From contig NC_053391.1 of assembly GCF_905171765.1 (NCBI RefSeq), forward strand, positions 187,746,559 to 187,810,558: DNA of 64,000 nucleotides, read 5' to 3'. The position numbers and the translations under genes are program-made. The stretch is from Bufo bufo. Its lineage: Eukaryota > Chordata > Amphibia > Anura > Bufonidae. Positions 33,768 to 44,100 of this stretch are shown piece after piece. The stretch's first letter is position 1, and the number at the start of each line of letters is the position of its first letter. The notes beneath the pieces were generated by a model, which was not told the origin of the DNA, searched no databases, and saw only the letters and a list, made by a program, of their open reading frames with translations.

Positions 33768-36095
33768 TAAAGTGTACCATTTTGCTAAACCTGTCTACTA
33801 CTACCAAGATAACTGTTTTACCCGCCGACAACGGTAAGTCAGTGATGAAATCCATTGACAGATGTGTCCATGGCCTATTGGGGATGAAAAGTGGCAATAA
33901 AGAACCTGCTGGACGTGTATGAGAGACTTTCGCGCGTGCACAAGTAGAACAAGTAGACACGAAATCCATTACATCCTGACGCAACCTTGGCCACCAAAAA
34001 CGACGAGATAAAAGCTCCAAGGTTGCTTTACTACCCAGGTGTCCAGCAAGTGCCGAATTATGATGTTCTTTTAATAATTCAAGACGCAGGTTTAACGGCA
34101 CAAACAATTTCTCTGAGGGGCAAGAGGCCGGGGCGTCCCCCTGAGCCTCTAACACCTTTCCCTCTAGAACAGAGTGTACAGCAGAGACAACCACTCCTCT
34201 TTGTAAAATAGGTACCGGATCACAAACATTACCCCCTCCAGGGAAACTACGAGATAATGCGTCTGCCTTGGTATTTTTTGCCCCAGGACGATAGGTGATT
34301 ACAAAGTTAAATCTGGTAAAGAATAGCGACCACCTAGCTTGTCTAGGGGTAAGACGCTTAGCCGATTCTAGGTACAGAAGGTTCTTGTGATCCGTAATCA
34401 CCGTGACGGGGTGGATTGCTCCCTCTAAGAAGTGACGCCACTCTTCAAGCGCCAGTTTAATCGCCAACAGTTCCCTATTTCCAATATCATAATTCTTCTC
34501 CGCAGAAGATAATTTTTTGGAAAAGAAAGCGCAAGGACGCCATTTGCCAGGAGACGGACCCTGAGAAAATACAGCTCCCACTCCCACCTCTGACGCATCT
34601 ACCTCGACAATAAAAGGCTGGGAGACATCAGGTTGAATTAGAACAGGTGCCGAGGTAAACCTCTCCTTTAGAGAGGAAAATGCATCTTTAGCGGCGACAG
34701 ACCATTTGGAAAAATCCGTCCCCTTCCTAGTCATGTCGGTAAGGGGTTTAACGATCACTGAATAATTTTTAATGAACTTTCTATAGAAATTAGCGAAACC
34801 CAAAAACCGTTGTAGGGCTTTAAGGTTCTCAGGAAGATCCCAATCTAAAATTGCCTGGACCTTCCCAGGATCCATGCGGAAACCTGAAGCAGATAATAGA
34901 TATCCCAGGAACTGTAATTCCTGAACAGCGAAGACACATTTTTCAATTTTCGCATATAATTTATTCATCCGTAGGACCTGCAGTACTTGCCTGACATGCA
35001 CCTCATGTGTTTTCAGATCAGCCGAATAAATTAAGATATCATCTAGGTATATGACTACAAACCTGCCGATGAGATGACTAAAAATATCATTAACGAAATG
35101 TTGGAAGACAGCAGGGGCATTGGTCAGACCGAAAGGCATAACTAGATTTTCATAATGCCCCTCAGGGGTGTTAAAAGCTGTCTTCCACTCATCCCCTTCC
35201 CTGATACGAATCAGATTGTAGGCCCCCCTAAGATCAAGTTTGGAGAACCACTTAGCACCCGCAATCTGATTAAAAAGGTCAGGAATGAGAGGAAGAGGGT
35301 ATGGGTCACGGATGGTTATCTGGTTTAACTCACGGAAATCTAAGCAAGGACGCAGGCCCCCATCTTTCTTTTTAACAAAGAAAAACCCTGCAGCCACGGG
35401 TGAAGAAGAGGGTCTGATGTGTCCCTTAGCCAGACTCTCGGAGATATAATCTTTCATGGCTTGTCTCTCGGGACCCGAAAGATTATACAACCTGGACTTG
35501 GGTAATTTTGCCCCGGGAATCAGGTTAACCGGGCAATCATAAGGACGATGAGGTGGTAGTTTCTGACAACCCTTTTCAGAAAAAACGTCCTCAAAGTCCG
35601 AAATAAATGTAGGTAGGGAAGCTATGGAGGCGATTAAGCAATTGTTATTTAAGCAATTCTCTCTGCAATGCTCACTCCACTCCAATATCTCCCTGGCCTG
35701 CCAATCCACCACTGGATTGTGCGCTATCAACCAGGGAAGACCCAATACCACCGGAGAGGGAAGGCCCTCCAGAACGTAACATGAAAGACACTCATTATGG
35801 TGGTCCCCTACCCGAAGGTGTAAATTACGAACAATGTGGGTGAGGTTTCTCTGAGACAGAGGAGCAGAATCTATAGCGAATACGGGAATAGGTCTCTGCA
35901 GCGTACAGAGAGACAAACCCACAGTGCGGGCAAAATGGGCATCAATCAAGTTTACCCCTGCTCCACTGTCTAGAAAAACAGAAATAGACTCCGTCTTAAC
36001 ACCAAAAACAATGACCGCTGGTAACACAAATTGAGATGTTCGTATGGAGGAAACGTATACCCCCCGGCTGACATCCTCCGCACAGCCCGGGGTTA
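33712..36095 (-). CDS. pol: Pol of the chromovirus: protease, RT, RNase H, integrase N-part
   Basis: The frame enters from the gag overlap. Protease: FLDSGAGVNLI. RT: FFFVKKKDGGLRPCLDFREL, LDLRGAYNLIRI, catalytic VVIYLDDILIYS. RNase H: VEVDASEVGVGAV, TDHKNLLYL and ADALSRSF. Integrase: HHCC zinc region (HHNSALAGHLG and CSTCARAK) and MDFITDLP with the first catalytic Asp. The frame then ends at VYQ (33712) because of one extra base in an A-run (complement of 33737-33740); the downstream frame 33767-32673 takes over. No ATG opens this frame, as expected if it is made as a Gag-Pol fusion. Confidence 0.93.
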
Positions 36096-36944
36096 GTAGT
36101 TTTCCGACGGTCTTTTGTTTTTGAGAAAGGAGGGACAGACATTAATGAAATGACCCCTCCCCCCACAGAAAAAACAAGCCCCCCCCCTACGGCGAACCTC
36201 GGGAGGACGGACCTGATGAGAAGTTCCGCCTAGCTGCATAGGCTCATCTAAGTCAGTACAGGCTGACTGTTGCTTGGGAGAGGTAACCAATTGCTCCGGA
36301 ATTTTCGATCTCTCCCTAAGACGTCTATCTATTCTGATAGAGAGGGACATAACAGCATCAAGGGAAAGGGGGGTCTCATACAGCGCCTTAACCCTTTCAG
36401 ATAACCCAGAGCAGAACTGACTCCTGAGAGCCGGGTCGTTCCACTGAGTATCCGTAGCCCACCTACGGAACTCTGAGCAATATTCCTCTGCTGACCGATC
36501 TCCCTGTAGGAGTCTCCGTAACTTCGACTCAGCCAGGGCGACTCGGTCAGGGTCATCATATATGAGACCCAAAGCCCCAAAAAATCCCTCCACTGACCGA
36601 AGAGCCTGAGAACCAGGGGGTAACGAGAACGCCCAGGATTGCGGATCCCCCTGAAGCAGGGAAATGACAATCCCTACCCGCTGTTCTTCATGACCTGAGG
36701 AGTAAGGGCGCAACTTAAAATATAATTTGCAGGCCTCACGGAACGTCGCAAATTTGTCCCTTCCCCCAGAAAATCTGTCGGGAAGAGCAACCTTGGGTTC
36801 AGTGACAACCTGGTTACCCATAGCAACCGCTGGGGGTGCGGTCTGCTGCATTTGCTGCTGTTGTTGGAGAACAGACGCCTTCAATCCTGCCACCTCCAAA
36901 GACAGGCTTTGAAGCTGTTCTGCCAAGGCATCAATAGGATCCAT
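36093..36944 (-). CDS. gag: Gag of the chromovirus (283 aa)
   Basis: The structural protein that forms the particle and packages RNA. ATG at 36944, open to TAA at 36093. A coiled, Gln-rich start (VLQQQQQMQQ, residues about 24-34) precedes the capsid-like region (FATFREACKLYFKLRPYS to LSIRIDRRLRERSK). One CCHC zinc knuckle, CFFCGGRGHFINVC, lies near residue 260. The pol frame is minus one relative to gag and stays open across the gag stop, so Pol would need a ribosomal frameshift or reinitiation; no textbook slippery heptamer is evident. No damage seen. Confidence 0.93.
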   Translation of the reverse strand: MDPIDALAEQLQSLSLEVAGLKASVLQQQQQMQQTAPPAVAMGNQVVTEPKVALPDRFSGGRDKFATFREACKLYFKLRPYSSGHEEQRVGIVISLLQGDPQSWAFSLPPGSQALRSVEGFFGALGLIYDDPDRVALAESKLRRLLQGDRSAEEYCSEFRRWATDTQWNDPALRSQFCSGLSERVKALYETPLSLDAVMSLSIRIDRRLRERSKIPEQLVTSPKQQSACTDLDEPMQLGGTSHQVRPPEVRRRGGACFFCGGRGHFINVCPSFLKNKRPSENY

Positions 36945-37039
36945 ATTGGATTCTAAGTAGAGAGAGAAAAAAAAACAACAAATAAAAAATTATATACATT
37001 TTTTATTTTTTTTTCTCAAAAAGTAAAGGCCAGTTATAA

Positions 37040-37699
37040 TATCACGGTCGGCGTGGCTATCACATACGTGACACAGAGGGAGGGAACGAGGAAGGCCCTG
37101 CCCAAGTGAGAGGGAAGATGGTGACCCCTGACTCACCTGGCGGCTGGCACCTGGCTGCCCTGACGTCCCTAGACGGGTTCCTCACCCGTACGCCGATCAC
37201 GTGCCTAAAGCCCTGGCTTTCCCTGAGCTGAGCCCTAGGTAGTGAACAGGGCGATGGGAACACTAGTCCGCACCACTAACTCTAAGGGAAAACACCAAGG
37301 GGAGGACAGACAACACAGACTCAACAAATATTCCCAGGTGGGCGACAACAGGAGACAACAATAAGCCCAACAGGGATCCGGAGGGTAGCACTCAAGAACG
37401 ACAAGCAGGATTCACCACTCCAGCGGGTCAGTATAGATGTCCAGGCAGGAAGCTCTATAACTGGCAACTAGAGAAGTGTGAGGGGAGAATATAAGGAGGT
37501 AGGGAGTGGCAGACAAGAAACAGCTGAGGAGGAGAAGCTACGGATCCCTGAGAGAGACAAAAAGGATAGCAAGGCAAACCCAGAAAACAATCACTAAAAA
37601 ACAACGTGATCTTTAGATATAGAGCGCGCAGCCACCCGCTGCGACTTCCTGACCCCGGGTATAACGGAGTCAGACGTGGCTCTTGATACCCTCGTGACA
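37040..37699 (-). repeat. 5' LTR of the chromovirus (660 bp)
   Basis: Reads TGTCACGAGG...ACCGTGATA on the minus strand, so the right-hand end is TGATA rather than the TGACA that would pair with TGTCA. A TATA-like CCTTATATTCTCC lies near 37490. The leader from 37039 to the gag ATG is 95 bases, and no ordinary tRNA primer site is obvious. Confidence 0.93.
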
Positions 37700-37704
37700 T
37701 CGTC

Positions 37705-38478
37705 TTGCAGGAACTGCTGACACACTCCAGCCACATGAGGTCTAGCATTGTCTTGCATTAGGAGGAACCCAGGGCCAACCGCACCAGCATATGGTCTCAC
37801 AAGGGGTCTGAGGATTTCATCTCGGTACCTAATGGCAGTCAGGCTACCTCTGGCGAGCACATGGAGGGCTGTGCGGCCCTCCAAAGAAATGCCACCCCAC
37901 ACCATTACTGACCCAATGCCAAACCGGTCATGCTGGAGGATGTTGCAGGCAGCAGAACGTTCTCCACGGCGTCTCCAGACTCTGTCACGTCTGTCACATG
38001 TGCTCAGTATGAACCTGCTTTCATCTGTGAAGAGCACAGGGTGCCAGTGGCGAATTTGCCACTCTTGGTGTTCTCTGGCAAATGCCAAACGTCCTGCACC
38101 GTGTTGGGCTGTAATCACAACCCCCACCTGTGCACGTCCGGCCCTCATGTCACCCTCATGGAGTCTGTTTCTGACCGTTTGAGCAGACACATGCACATTT
38201 GTGGCCTGCTGGAGGTCATTTTGCAGGGCTCTGGCAGTGCTCCTCCTGTTCCTCCTTGCACAAAGGCGGAGGTAGCGGTCCTGCTGCTAGGTTGTTGCCC
38301 TCCTACGGCCTTCTCCACGTCTCCTGATGTACTGGCCTGTCTCCTGGTAGCGCCTCCATGCTCTGGACACTACGCTGACAGACACAGCAAACCTTCTTGC
38401 CACAGCTCGCATTGATGTGCCATCCTGGATAAGCTGCACTACCTGAGCCACTTGTGTGGGTTGTAGACTCCGTCTCAT
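37705..38478 (-). pseudogene. Tc1-like transposase, N-terminal and central part
   Basis: Starts at ATG 38478 ([17 protein letters not shown]), with a paired helix-turn-helix region for binding the ends. A TAG at 38289-38287, where CAG would continue a Gln run, is the only in-frame stop seen. The core follows: LFTDESRF holds the first Asp, [10 protein letters not shown] the Gly-rich box, and [13 protein letters not shown] the second Asp. The gypsy insertion then cuts the frame at LQD. Confidence 0.92.
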
Positions 38479-38772
38479 GCTACCACTAGAGTGAAAGCAC
38501 CGCCAGCATTCAAAAGTGACCAAAACATCAGCCAGGAAGCATAGGAACTGAGAACTGGTCTGTGGTCACCACCTGCAGAACCACTCCTTTATTAGGGGTG
38601 TCTTGCTAATTGCCTATAATTTCCACCTGTTGTCTATCCAATTTGCACAACAGCATGTGAAATTGATTGTCACTCAGTGTTGCTTCCTAAGTGGACAGTT
38701 TGATTTCACAGAAGTGTGATTGACTTGGAGATACATTGTGTTGTTTAAGTGTTCCCTTTATTTTTTTGAGCA

Positions 38773-38775
<3 letters not shown>

Positions 38776-38810
<35 letters not shown>
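38776..38810. repeat. (TA)n microsatellite
   Basis: Right border of the Tc1-like element at 31610-38775; the L2 3' untranslated region resumes after it. Confidence 0.95.
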
Positions 38811-38812
<2 letters not shown>

Positions 38813-39010
38813 TGTGAACTGGGAATAGTAATGCTTTCTAGTGCAATGTTTTATTAATTTTTTATTTTTTTCCCTAGTGTAATGCTTTAGTTTAAATGTC
38901 AGTTCTTGTTCCTCTGTCCATGGCATCTAGGATTTCTCCAAACAACATTTCATTGTATTGTACATTGTATTACATTGTATTGTACAGTGACAATAAAGGC
39001 ATCTTATCTA

Positions 39011-40061
39011 CACTCACCTAAAGAATTATTAGGAACACCATACTAATACGGTGTTGGACCCCCTTTTGCCTTCAGAACTGCCTTAATTCTACATGGCATT
39101 GATTCAACAAGGTGCTGATAGCATTCTTTAGAAATGTTGGCCCATATTGATAGGATGGCATCTTGCAGTTGATGGAGATTTGAGGGATGCACATCCAGGG
39201 CACGAAGCTCCCGTTCTACCACATCCCAAAGATGCTCTATTGGGTTGAGATCTGGTGACTGTGGGGGCCATTTTAGTACAGTGAACTCATTGTCATGTTC
39301 AAGAAACCAATTTGAAATGATTTGAGCTTTGTGACATGGTGCATTATCCTGCTGGAAGTAGCCATCAGAGGATGGATACATGTTCTCATTCTGTTTATGC
39401 CAAATTCAGACTCTACCATTTGAATGTCTCAACAGAAATCGAGACTCATCAGACCAGGCAACATTTTTCCAGTCTTCAACAGTCCAATTTTGGTGAGCTC
39501 GTGCAAATTGTAGCCTCTTTTTCCTATTTGTAGTGGAGATGAGTAGTACCCGGTGGGGTCTTCTGCTGTTGTAGCCCATCCGCCTCAAGGTTGTGCGTGT
39601 TGTGGCTTCACAAATGCTTTGCTGCATACCTCGGTTGTAACGAGTGGTTATTTCAGTCAACGTTGCTCTTCTATCAGCTTGAATCAGTCGGCCCATTCTC
39701 CTCTAACCTCTAGCATCCACAAGGCATTTTTGCCCACAGGACTGCCGCATACTGGATGTTTTTCCCTTTTCACACCATTCTTTGTAAACCCTAGAAATGG
39801 TTGTGCGTGAAAATCCCAGTAACTGCGCAGATTGTGAAATACTCAGACCGGCCCGTCTGGCACCAACAACCATGCCACGCTCAAAATTGCTTAAATCACC
39901 TTTCTTTCCCATTCTGACATTCAGTTTGGAGTTCAGGAGATTGTCTTGACCAGGACCACCTCCCCTAAATGCATTGAAGCAACTGCCATGTGATTGGGTG
40001 ACTAGATAATTGCATTAATGAGAAATAGAACAGTTGTTCCTAATAATTCTTTAGGTGAGTG
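39011..40061 (-). mobile_element. Tc1-like DD36E transposon, internally deleted
   Basis: The inverted ends CACTCACCTAAAGAATTATT are about 27 bp and perfect at the tips, flanked by TA. It begins directly where the L2 LINE ends (39008-39010). The transposase lies on the minus strand and is deleted in the middle. The spacing between second Asp and Glu is 36 residues, which places it with DD36E elements (published as Incomer). Confidence 0.92.
39043..39912 (-). pseudogene. DD36E Tc1-like transposase, broken
   Basis: ATG at 39912 (MGKKGDLSNFERGMVVG). DNA-binding helices include GLSISQSAQLLGFSRTTIS. A stop after VDARG (about 39703) and a second near 39405 break the frame. VAWSDESRFLL has the first Asp. 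A deletion then removes the Gly-rich box, so the text jumps to YPSSDGYFQQDNAPCHKAQ (second Asp) and [12 protein letters not shown] (Glu); 36 residues separate these two. The protein ends KAKGGPTPY. Confidence 0.92.
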
Positions 40062-40067
40062 TATATA

Positions 40068-41363
40068 CAGTCCTGATCAAAAGTTTAAGACCACTTGAAA
40101 AATGGCAAAAAATCTTATTTTACATTGTTGGATCTTAACAAGGTTCTAAGTAGAGCTTCAACATGCAACAAGAAGAAATGAGAGTGAGACAAAAAAAATT
40201 TGAGCATTCAATTAATTGAAAATAACGATTAAACTGAAACAGGCTGTTTTTCAGCTGATCCAAATTTTAGGACCACATGCCTTTAAAAGGCCAAATCTGT
40301 GCAAAGATGTGGATTCATTGTCATTTTCTGTCAGGTAGTCACACGTTGTGATGGCAAAGGCAAAAAAACTCTCCCTTTTTTAACGTGGTCGGGTTGATGA
40401 ACTGCATAAGCAGGGTCTCTCACAGCGCGCCATCGCTGCTGAGGTGGGACGCAGTAAAACAGTCATTTGGAATTTTTTAAAATGATCCTGAGGGTTATGG
40501 AACAAAAAAGTCAAGTGGAAGACCCAAAAAAATTTCATCAGCACTGAGCCGGAGGATCCAATTTGCTGTCCGTCAAGACACTGGACGATCCTCGACCCAA
40601 ATTAAGGCCATTACTGGTGCTGACTGCAGCCCCATAACCATCAGACGGCATCTGCCATAATGGTCTGGGGTGCTTTTTCCTTCAGTGGAACAATGGATCT
40701 TCAGGAAGTGCAGGGGCGTCAAACGGCCGCTGGCTATGTCCAGATGTTGCAGAGAGCATTCCTCATGACTGAGGGCCCTCATCTGTGTGGTAACGACTGG
40801 GTTTTTCAACAGGACAACGCTACAGTACACAATGCCCGCAGGACAAGAGACTTCTTCCAGGAGAATAACAACACTCTTTTGGCCCATCCTGCGTGTTCCC
40901 CTGATCTAAATCCAATTGAGAACCTTTGGGGATGGATGGCAAGGGAAGTTTACATAAATGGACAACAGTTCCAGACAGTAGATGGCCTTTGTGCAGCCGT
41001 CTTCACCACTTGGAGAAATGTTCCCACTCACCTCATGGAAACGCTTGCATCAAGCATGCCGAAACAAATTTTTGAAGTGATAAACAATAACGGCGGAGTT
41101 TATGTTTGGAAGTTGGATTTCTGTTTTGGGGCGGTTTAGTTTTTTTTTGGAGGTGTGGTCATAAACTTTTGATCAGCTGAAAAACAGTCTGTTTCAGTTT
41201 ATTCGTTGTTTTCATTAAATTCTATGCTCAAAAAATGTTTTGTCTCACTCCCATTTCTTCTTGTTGCATGTTGAAGCTCTACTTGGAACCTTGTTAAGAT
41301 CCAGCCATGCTAAATATGATTTTCTGCCATTTTTCAAGTGATCTTAAACTTTTGATCAGGACT
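40068..41363 (+). mobile_element. Tc1-like DD34E transposon, internally deleted
   Basis: Left end CAGTCCTGATCAAAAGTTTA, right end its complement to GATCAGGACT, between TATATA and a (TA)n tract. Long imperfect inverted arms continue inwards (CAACATGCAACAAGAAGAAATG near 40163 and its complement near 41260). The transposase relic is on the plus strand. Confidence 0.92.
40351..41139 (+). pseudogene. Tc1-like transposase, deleted
   Basis: ATG 40351 (MAKAKKLSLF then TAA). It reads on as RGRVDELHKQGLSQRAIAAE and, after a frame change, GRPKKISSALSRR, the hook motif between the two DNA-binding helices. At about 40655 a deletion fuses RRHLP with the Gly-rich WGAFSFSGT, removing the first catalytic Asp. 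WVFQQDNATVHNAR (second Asp) and [11 protein letters not shown] (Glu) remain, with 34 residues between. The frame 40660-41139 is otherwise open. Confidence 0.9.
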
Positions 41364-41388
41364 ATATATATATATATATATATATATA
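41364..41388. repeat. (TA)n microsatellite
   Basis: Joins two Tc1-like elements (40068-41363 and 41389-43002). Confidence 0.95.
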
Positions 41389-42999
41389 CAGTGGGGGAAA
41401 TAATTATTTGACCCCTCACTGATTTTGTAAGTTTGTCCAATGACAAAGAAATGAAAAGTCTCAGAACAGTATCATTTCAATGGTAGGTTTATTGTAACAG
41501 TGGCAGATAGCACATCAAAAGGAAAATCGAAAAAATAACTTTAAATAAAAGATAGCAACTGATTTGCATTTCATTGAGTGAAATAAGTATTTGAACCCCT
41601 ACCAACCATTAAGAGTTCTGGCTCCCACAGAGTGGTTAGACACTTCTACTCAATTAGTCACCCTCATTAAGGACACCTGTCTTAACTAGTCACCTGTATA
41701 AAAGACACCTGTCCACAGAATCAATCAATCAAGCAGACTCCAAACTCTCCAACATGGGAAAGACCAAAGAGCTGTCCAAGGATGTCAGAGACAAAATTGT
41801 AGACCTGCACAAGGCTGGAATGGGCTACAAAACCATTAGCAAGAAGCTGGGAGAGAAGGTGACAACTGTTGGTGCGATTGTTCGAAAATGGAAGGAGCAC
41901 AAAATGACCATCAATCGACCTCGCTCTGGGGCTCCACGCAAGATCTCACCTCGTGGGGTGTCAATGGTTCTGAGAAAGGTGAAAAAGCATCCTAGAACTA
42001 CACGGGAGGAGTTAGTTAATGACCTCAAATTAGCAGGGACCACAGTCACCAAGAAAACCATTGGAAACACATTACACCGCAATGGATTAAAATCCTGCAG
42101 GGCTCGCAAGGTCCCCCTGCTCAGGAAGGCACATGTGCAGGCCCGTCTGAAGTTTGCCAATGAACACCTGAATGATTCAGAGAGTGACTGGGAGAAGGTG
42201 CTGTGGTCTGATGAGACCAAAATAGAGCTCTTTGGCATTAACTCAACTCGCTGTGTTTGGAGGAAGAAAAATGCTGCCTATGACCCCCAAAACACCGTCC
42301 CCACCGTCAAGCATGGGGGTGGAAACATTTTGCTTTGGGGGTGTTTTTCTGCTAAGGGCACAGGACAACTTATTCGCATAAACGGGAAAATGGACGGAGC
42401 CATGTATCGTGAAATCCTGAGCGACAACCTCCTTCCCTCTGCCAGGAAACTGAAAATGGGTCGTGGATGGGTGTTCCAGCACGACAATGACCCAAAACAT
42501 ACAGCAAAGGCAACAAAGGAGTGGCTCAAGAAGAAGCACATTAAGGTCATGGAGTGGCCTAGTCAGTCTCCGGACCTTAATCCAATCGAAAACCTATGGA
42601 GGGAGCTCAAGCTCAGAGTTGCACAGAGACAGCCTCGAAACCTTAGGGATTTAGAGATGATCTGCAAAGAGGAGTGGACCAACATTCCTCCTAAAATGTG
42701 CGCAAACTTGGTCATCAATTACAAGAAACGTTTGACCTCTGTGCTTGCAAACAAGGGTTTTTCCACCAAGTATTAAGTCTTTTTTTGTTAGAGGGTTCAA
42801 ATACTTATTTCACTCAATGAAATGCAAATCAGTTGCTATCTTTTATTTAAAGTTATTTTTTCGATTTTCCTTTTGATGTGCTATCTGCCACTGTTACAAT
42901 AAACCTACCATTGAAATGATACTGTTCTGAGACTTTTAATTTCTTTGTCATTGGACAAACTTACAAAATCAGTGAGGGGTCAAATAATTATTTCCCCCA

Positions 43000-43002
<3 letters not shown>
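41389..43002 (+). mobile_element. Tc1-like DD34E transposon, apparently complete (1614 bp)
   Basis: Both ends are CAGTGGGGGAAATAATTATT-type and continue as inverted arms of about 210 bp (41389-41598 and 42793-43002) with about one mismatch seen. (TA)n tracts flank both sides, so the TA target is consistent. Inside is an uninterrupted transposase. The long arms resemble the inverted/direct-repeat architecture of fish and frog elements such as Passport and Frog Prince. The element looks young and could be autonomous. Confidence 0.95.
41754..42776 (+). CDS. Tc1-like DD34E transposase, intact (340 aa)
   Basis: Cuts the element from one TA site and joins it to another. ATG 41754, TAA 42776, 340 residues, the usual length for this family. 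The N-terminus has a paired-like helix-turn-helix ([18 protein letters not shown], about 17-34), a GRPR-like hook ([11 protein letters not shown], about 55-65), and a second helical domain ([14 protein letters not shown]). The catalytic core has [12 protein letters not shown] (first Asp), [13 protein letters not shown] (Gly-rich box), [15 protein letters not shown] (second Asp) and [11 protein letters not shown] (Glu), with 34 residues between the last two. It sits between matching long inverted arms. I see no stop, shift or missing catalytic residue. The sequence resembles Passport-type enzymes. Confidence 0.95.
   Translation: MGKTKELSKDVRDKIVDLHKAGMGYKTISKKLGEKVTTVGAIVRKWKEHKMTINRPRSGAPRKISPRGVSMVLRKVKKHPRTTREELVNDLKLAGTTVTKKTIGNTLHRNGLKSCRARKVPLLRKAHVQARLKFANEHLNDSESDWEKVLWSDETKIELFGINSTRCVWRKKNAAYDPQNTVPTVKHGGGNILLWGCFSAKGTGQLIRINGKMDGAMYREILSDNLLPSARKLKMGRGWVFQHDNDPKHTAKATKEWLKKKHIKVMEWPSQSPDLNPIENLWRELKLRVAQRQPRNLRDLEMICKEEWTNIPPKMCANLVINYKKRLTSVLANKGFSTKY

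Positions 43003-43040
<38 letters not shown>
43003..43040. repeat. (TA)n microsatellite
   Basis: Between the complete DD34E element and the Tc1-like remnant at 43041. Confidence 0.95.
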
Positions 43041-43043
<3 letters not shown>

Positions 43044-43295
43044 CATCTCAAAATAACTCAACACACAGCCCTTAATGTCTAAACCGCTGGTAACAAAAGT
43101 GAGTACACCCCTAAGTGAAAATGGCCAAATTGTGCCCAAAGTGTCAATATTTTATTTTCCAGCACTGCCTTAACTGACTTGGGCATGGAGTTCACTAGAG
43201 CTTAGTAGGTTGTCACTGGATTCTCTTCCACTCCTCCATGATGACATCACAGAACTGGTGGATGTTAGAGAAGAAAGAGGCACCCACCTTATCAA
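43041..43295 (-). mobile_element. Tc1-like remnant
   Basis: Begins CAGCATCTCAAAATAACTC directly after a (TA)n tract. The minus strand has a decayed transposase tail (VIMEEWKRIQ then stops, with a shifted MPRR-like region). The other end was not found; the 27 bp minisatellite follows at once. Confidence 0.6.
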
Positions 43296-43297
43296 CA

Positions 43298-44100
43298 AGA
43301 TCAGCCCTATTGCCTAGTCAGCCAGATCAGCCCTATCCACCTAGCCAGCCAGATCAGCCCTATCCGCCTAGTTAGCCAGATCAGCCCTACCCACCTAGCC
43401 AGCCAAATCAGCCCTATCTGCTTAGCCAGCCAGATCAGCCCTATCCCCCTAGCCAGCCAAATCAGCCCTATCCGCTTAGCCAGACAGATCAGCACTATCT
43501 GCCTGGTCAGCCAGATCAGCCCTATCCACCTAGCCAGCAAGATCAGCCCTATCCGCCTACCCAGCCAGATCAGCCCTATCCACCTATCCAGCCAGATCTG
43601 CCCTATCCGCCTAGCCAGCCAGATCAGCCCTCTCCGCCTGGCCTGCCAGATCAGCCCTATGCTTCTAGCCAGAAAGATCAGCCCTATCCACCTAGTCAGC
43701 CAGATCAGCCCTATCCTCCTAGCCAGCAATATTAGCCCTTTCCGCCTAGCCAGCCAGATCAGTCCTATCCACCTAGCTAGTCAGATCAGCCCTATCCACC
43801 TAGCCAGTCGGATCAGCCCTATCCACCTAGCCAGCCAGATCAGCCCTATCCACCTAGCCAGTCGGATCAGTCCTATCCACCTAGCCAGCCAGATCAGCCC
43901 TATCCGCTTAGCCAGACAGATCAGCCCTATCCACCTAGCCAGCAGAATCAGCCATATCCGCCTAGCCAGCCAGATCAGCCTTATCCACCTAGCCAGCCAC
44001 ATCAGCCCTATCCACCTACCCAGCCAAATCAGCCCTATCCGCTTAGCCAGCCAGATAAGCCCTATCCGCCTAGCCAGCCAGATCAGCCCTATCTGCCTAG
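43298..44100. repeat. 27 bp minisatellite, about 30 copies
   Basis: Unit GATCAGCCCTATCCACCTAG plus CCAGCCA. After the first unit (26 bases) practically every copy keeps 27 bases, with variation only by substitution. One frame reads DQPYPPSQP again and again but meets TAG several times (near 43374, 43732 and 43778); other frames are open by chance because the unit is a multiple of three. No start, signal or splice context supports a gene. Confidence 0.93.

Larger units (their letters stand above)
32119..37699 (-). mobile_element. Full-length Ty3/gypsy chromovirus, young insertion
   Basis: It is 5581 bp with two 660 bp LTRs and a perfect 5 bp target duplication TCGTC. By eye the LTRs differ at three places (near 32455/37395, 32657/37579 and 32721/37642), about 0.5 percent, which means a recent insertion. 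Coding order on the minus strand: gag, protease, RT, RNase H, integrase, chromodomain. One frameshift in the integrase is the only clear lesion. It is the youngest layer of a three-deep nest (L2, Tc1-like, gypsy). Confidence 0.96.
31610..38775 (-). mobile_element. Tc1-like DD34E transposon, split by a chromovirus
   Basis: The ends are CTGCTCAAAAAAATAAAGG on the left and its complement up to GAGCAGTG on the right, each in (TA)n DNA. The left end has lost CA relative to the right. The transposase is on the minus strand. A complete gypsy element (32119-37699) interrupts it, with TCGTC duplicated at 32114-32118 and 37700-37704. Removing the gypsy and one TCGTC rejoins the transposase frame exactly. 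Confidence 0.94.
28560..39008 (+). mobile_element. L2-clade LINE, interrupted by a Tc1-like element
   Basis: ORF2 with endonuclease and RT occupies 28656-31482. The 3' untranslated region stops at a (TA)n tract (31584) and resumes at 38811 after the 7.2 kb nested insertion. It ends near 39008 with ACAATAAAGGCATCTTA, a typical L2 3' end. Motif wording (HRSTEDAVSLTLHTAL, GVPQGCVLSPLLYSLFTND) is that of the L2 clade rather than CR1. The 5' end is approximate, and ORF1 is not seen. Confidence 0.88.

Noticed and set aside
43298..44100. CRISPR-like array
   Set aside because: There is no alternation of constant repeat and unique spacer; all 27 bases vary together, and the DNA is eukaryotic.
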